This document shows, in pieces, positions 61,616 through 64,000 of a DNA stretch of 64,000 bases. The position numbers were made by a program, and so were the translations under genes. The notes below the pieces were generated by a model, which worked only from the letters and a program-made list of their open reading frames with translations, was not told the origin of the DNA and ran no database searches. The stretch's first letter is position 1. Each line of letters opens with the position of its first letter. This DNA comes from Ruminococcus sp. (GTDB taxonomy: Bacteria; Bacillota; Clostridia; Oscillospirales; Ruminococcaceae): assembly GCA_017397925.1 (NCBI GenBank), contig JAFQHO010000031.1, positions 1-64,000 on the forward strand, in the 5' to 3' direction.

Positions 61616-62668
61616 ATGAAAAAAAGAATAATATCGACTGTCCTTTCGGCAGTAACTGCAATTTCAGCAGTAACTGCAATGAACACAAACGCTTTATTTG
61701 GGTGGGGAACGCTCGTTGAAGAAGAAATAGAAGAAAAATTCAAGAAATGTATCAAGCTTGACGCTAAGGAATACGAATGTTTTAATCTTGCAAAGTCAGA
61801 ATATCCGAATTTGTATATGTATACATATAATTTAAATTCAACTATTGAACCAAATTCAAGGATTGTAATATATGTGCTTTTGAAAACAGATGATTCCATA
61901 TGGATTGAAGTGGGAAAAGACATAGATACTTCCGAAATAGAAAAACAGATAAAAGCACTTGATGAAGGTTTTGAAGTGGTAAAAACTTATGCAACATCAG
62001 ACACATCTTATATTAAAGTTTTAAGTGAAGAATTTCCTATTGAAACGGTAAAGGAAATTTGTGAAATAGTCGGAGATAAAGCTATAAAAACTGATTATAA
62101 TTTTAATTCATACAGATATGACAATTTACAGTTCGATTATATAACAGGGTATGATGATAACAGAGTAGTAGATATAATAGAAAAAGACGGATATAGAGAA
62201 GTTATACACGAATCTAATGAAGAAATACTTACGGAATATGCTGAAAAACATAGTGATGAGGTGGAATTTGAATACTTCTATCCGTCCAAAGAAGATCATC
62301 GTGGATTTGAGCCTTGGACAGGTACATATTATCTTATACCGAAAAAAGAACTTACCACTATGGAACATCTTGAACTTGCCAAAGATATATATGAAGAAAC
62401 TGGCTTATCTCCCTTCTTTTATAGTCATGAAAGTGCAAGTGCGCCTATCAGCTCAACCCTTGACCTCACCAACTACCTCAACGGCGATGCAAACTGCGAT
62501 AACATTCAATCAATGGCAGATGCAGCCTCAATCTTCCAGGCAATCGGCAACCCCGATAAATACTCATTATCCGACTTAGGTGCGTTCAACGCCGATTTTG
62601 CAAACGACGGCTTGACCCCCGATGATGCTATTGCAATACAGAAAAGGCTTGCAGGCATAACAGAATAG
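61616..62668 (+). CDS. Secreted dockerin-bearing protein 2
   Basis: 350 residues with an AAGGAGCG site. Signal peptide about 1-24, encoded partly by a short direct repeat (SAVTAISAVTAM). A central domain of about 250 residues, acidic and of unknown family (for example VVKTYATSDTSYIKVLSEEFP). C-terminal type I dockerin almost identical to that of dockerin protein 1. Co-transcribed with the protease, so it may be its partner, inhibitor or substrate; that is inference. Confidence 0.8.
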   Translation: MKKRIISTVLSAVTAISAVTAMNTNALFGWGTLVEEEIEEKFKKCIKLDAKEYECFNLAKSEYPNLYMYTYNLNSTIEPNSRIVIYVLLKTDDSIWIEVGKDIDTSEIEKQIKALDEGFEVVKTYATSDTSYIKVLSEEFPIETVKEICEIVGDKAIKTDYNFNSYRYDNLQFDYITGYDDNRVVDIIEKDGYREVIHESNEEILTEYAEKHSDEVEFEYFYPSKEDHRGFEPWTGTYYLIPKKELTTMEHLELAKDIYEETGLSPFFYSHESASAPISSTLDLTNYLNGDANCDNIQSMADAASIFQAIGNPDKYSLSDLGAFNADFANDGLTPDDAIAIQKRLAGITE

Positions 62669-62710
62669 AAACATAAATATAAAACAAAAGGGAGCGAAAT
62701 CGCTCCCTTT
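62510..62710 (+). repeat. Duplicated dockerin-plus-terminator module, copy 2
   Basis: Second copy of the module at 58815-59015, again covering dockerin codons, stop and terminator. Confidence 0.88.
62687..62710. terminator. Bidirectional terminator after dockerin protein 2
   Basis: AAAGGGAGCGA (62687-62697) pairs with TCGCTCCCTTT (62700-62710), between the dockerin gene and the convergent iscU. Confidence 0.85.
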
Positions 62711-62715
62711 AATTA

Positions 62716-63132
62716 TTATTCCTCAGGCATATGAATTTCGCCCACGATAGGCAGGGGATCAATTCCCTGTCTTGTATAGTAATCAGAAAGTGCTGAACGA
62801 ACAGCCTGTTCAGCCAGAACTGAACAATGCACCTTAACAGCAGGAAGTCCGTCAAGAGCCTCTACAACAGCGTCATTTGTAAGCTTTAAAGCCTCGTCAA
62901 TAGTCTTGCCCTTGATAAGCTCAGTTGCCATTGAAGATGTAGCAATTGCCGCACCGCAACCGAAAGTCTTGAACTTTGCGTCTGTAATTGTGCCGTTGTC
63001 GATTTTCAGATACATCTTCATAATATCGCCGCACTTAGCGTTGCCGATTTCGCCGATACCGTCAGCATTCTCAATTTCTCCCACATTTCTGGGATTTGCA
63101 AAATGGTCCATAACCTTTTCACTGTACATCAT
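62716..63132 (-). CDS. iscU: Iron-sulfur cluster scaffold protein IscU/NifU N-terminal type
   Basis: 138 residues. Three cluster-binding Cys in NAKCGDIMKMYLKI, FKTFGCGAAIATSSM and VHCSVLAEQAV. N-terminus YSEKVMDHFANPRNVG is typical. It assembles Fe-S clusters with sulfur from the cysteine desulfurase encoded 30 bases upstream in the same operon. No NFU or ferredoxin domain is attached. Confidence 0.94.
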   Translation of the reverse strand: MMYSEKVMDHFANPRNVGEIENADGIGEIGNAKCGDIMKMYLKIDNGTITDAKFKTFGCGAAIATSSMATELIKGKTIDEALKLTNDAVVEALDGLPAVKVHCSVLAEQAVRSALSDYYTRQGIDPLPIVGEIHMPEE

Positions 63133-63162
63133 AATTTATCTTCTCCTTTTCATTATTGCCTA

Positions 63163-64000
63163 TTATTCGTAGAATTCACCCTTCATCATCTTTTCCCATA
63201 CAGGGGACATTGCACGAAGTCTTTCCGCAACAACGGGTACTGTTTCAAGGATATAATCAACGTCCTCGTCAGTGAGGTTTTCCTCAATGGAAAGACGGAG
63301 TGAACCGTGAGCAATTTCGTGCTTCAAGCCGATTGAAAGAAGTACGTGTGAGGGGTCAAGAGAGCCGGATGTGCAGGCAGAACCTGATGAAGCGCAGATG
63401 CCGAACATATCGAGCATAAGCAGGAGGGATTCACCCTCAATGCCCTCAAAAGATATATTTATATTACCAGGCAAACGCTTTTCTCTGTCACCATTAAGAC
63501 GTGTATAGGGAATTGTGAGCAGTCCGTCGATAATACGGTTTCTCTTTTCGGTGACAATAGCAGCCTTTTCATTGATATTGCTGCAGGCGATTTCCATAGC
63601 AGCACCAAGACCAACAATAGCAGGAACATTCTCCGTACCTGCGCGCTTTCTTCTCTCCTGACCGCCGCCGTGGATAAGATTTGGGAGAACTACGCCCTTT
63701 CTGATATAAAGTGCGCCAATGCCCTTCTGCGCGTGAATTTTATGTCCCGACAGTGAAAGCATATCAATGCCCTGCTTGTGAACGTCAATTTCAACGTGAC
63801 CAACAGCCTGTACCGCATCTGTGTGGAAAAGCACATTATTTTCCTTGCAGATGGCAGCAATTTCATCAATAGGCTGAATTGTGCCTATTTCGTTGTTAGC
63901 GTACATAATTGTAACAAGAGCTGTATCCTCACGGATAGCCTTGCGGATATCCTCAGGATTGATAAGTCCCTTGTCGTCAACAGGGATATATGTTACCTCG
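63163..64000 (-). CDS. iscS: Cysteine desulfurase (IscS/NifS family), 5' partial
   Basis: The frame stays open to the window edge, so the N-terminus is missing; 279 codons remain, starting inside [18 protein letters not shown]. The PLP-binding Lys is in [18 protein letters not shown] and the active-site Cys in [17 protein letters not shown]. It releases sulfur from cysteine for cluster assembly on IscU. Chain features match the NifS/IscS group I type. Confidence 0.94.
   Translation of the reverse strand, partial: EVTYIPVDDKGLINPEDIRKAIREDTALVTIMYANNEIGTIQPIDEIAAICKENNVLFHTDAVQAVGHVEIDVHKQGIDMLSLSGHKIHAQKGIGALYIRKGVVLPNLIHGGGQERRKRAGTENVPAIVGLGAAMEIACSNINEKAAIVTEKRNRIIDGLLTIPYTRLNGDREKRLPGNINISFEGIEGESLLLMLDMFGICASSGSACTSGSLDPSHVLLSIGLKHEIAHGSLRLSIEENLTDEDVDYILETVPVVAERLRAMSPVWEKMMKGEFYE

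Overview
The window looks like chromosomal DNA from a low-GC, Gram-positive, spore-forming gut or rumen Clostridia, most like Ruminococcus (Oscillospiraceae). The evidence is a Firmicutes-type ribosomal protein cluster with zinc-type S14, spoVAD/spoVAE, a CIRCE-controlled hrcA-grpE-dnaK-dnaJ operon, LuxS, type I dockerins on secreted proteins, and strong GGAGG ribosome binding sites. The genus is an inference.

Region 1 (1-3079, +) is the 3' end of a polymorphic-toxin locus. A 5'-truncated toxin with a Hint pre-toxin domain and an EndoU-like nuclease tail is followed by an immunity-like gene. Two orphan cassettes follow; each restarts inside a near-identical copy of the Hint DNA and then switches to a new C-terminal tail and immunity-like gene.

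Region 2 (3200-20505, +) is one long operon for a divergent type VII (WXG100/ESX-like) secretion system: a TPR protein, three small WXG100-like proteins, a disordered Lys/Pro-rich protein, an EssC-type ATPase split into two genes, a canonical WXG100 protein, a 56-residue protein, a membrane-spanning Ser/Thr kinase with EssB topology but intact catalytic residues, a two-helix membrane protein, and an 1848-residue surface protein translationally coupled to the preceding gene.

Region 3 (20510-22653) holds a TIGR04086-type membrane protein and yajC (-), diverging from a sortase-type cell-wall protein (+). Region 4 (22716-38626, -) is the complete S10-spc-alpha supercluster from rpsJ to rplQ, including secY, adk, map, infA and rpoA, with a long leader that contains an apparent intrinsic terminator.

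Region 5 (38808-52382) is mixed housekeeping and accessory DNA: an ECF sigma/anti-sigma pair, a LysM-G5-M23 peptidase, an in-frame RluA-LuxS fusion, a membrane protein, a histidine phosphatase, an XRE regulator, an AT-rich OLD-like ATPase plus TOPRIM-like pair that may be a defence module, spoVAD-spoVAE without spoVAC, a Wzz-like protein and glmM. Several classes of small intergenic palindromes occur here.

Region 6 (52862-64000) has the HrcA heat-shock operon, then two dockerin loci flanking an aldolase-family gene. Both loci are driven by the same duplicated 91-bp promoter module, and two of their genes end in the same 201-bp dockerin-plus-terminator module. The window ends in iscU and a truncated cysteine desulfurase gene. 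No tRNA, rRNA, CRISPR array or insertion sequence was recognised.
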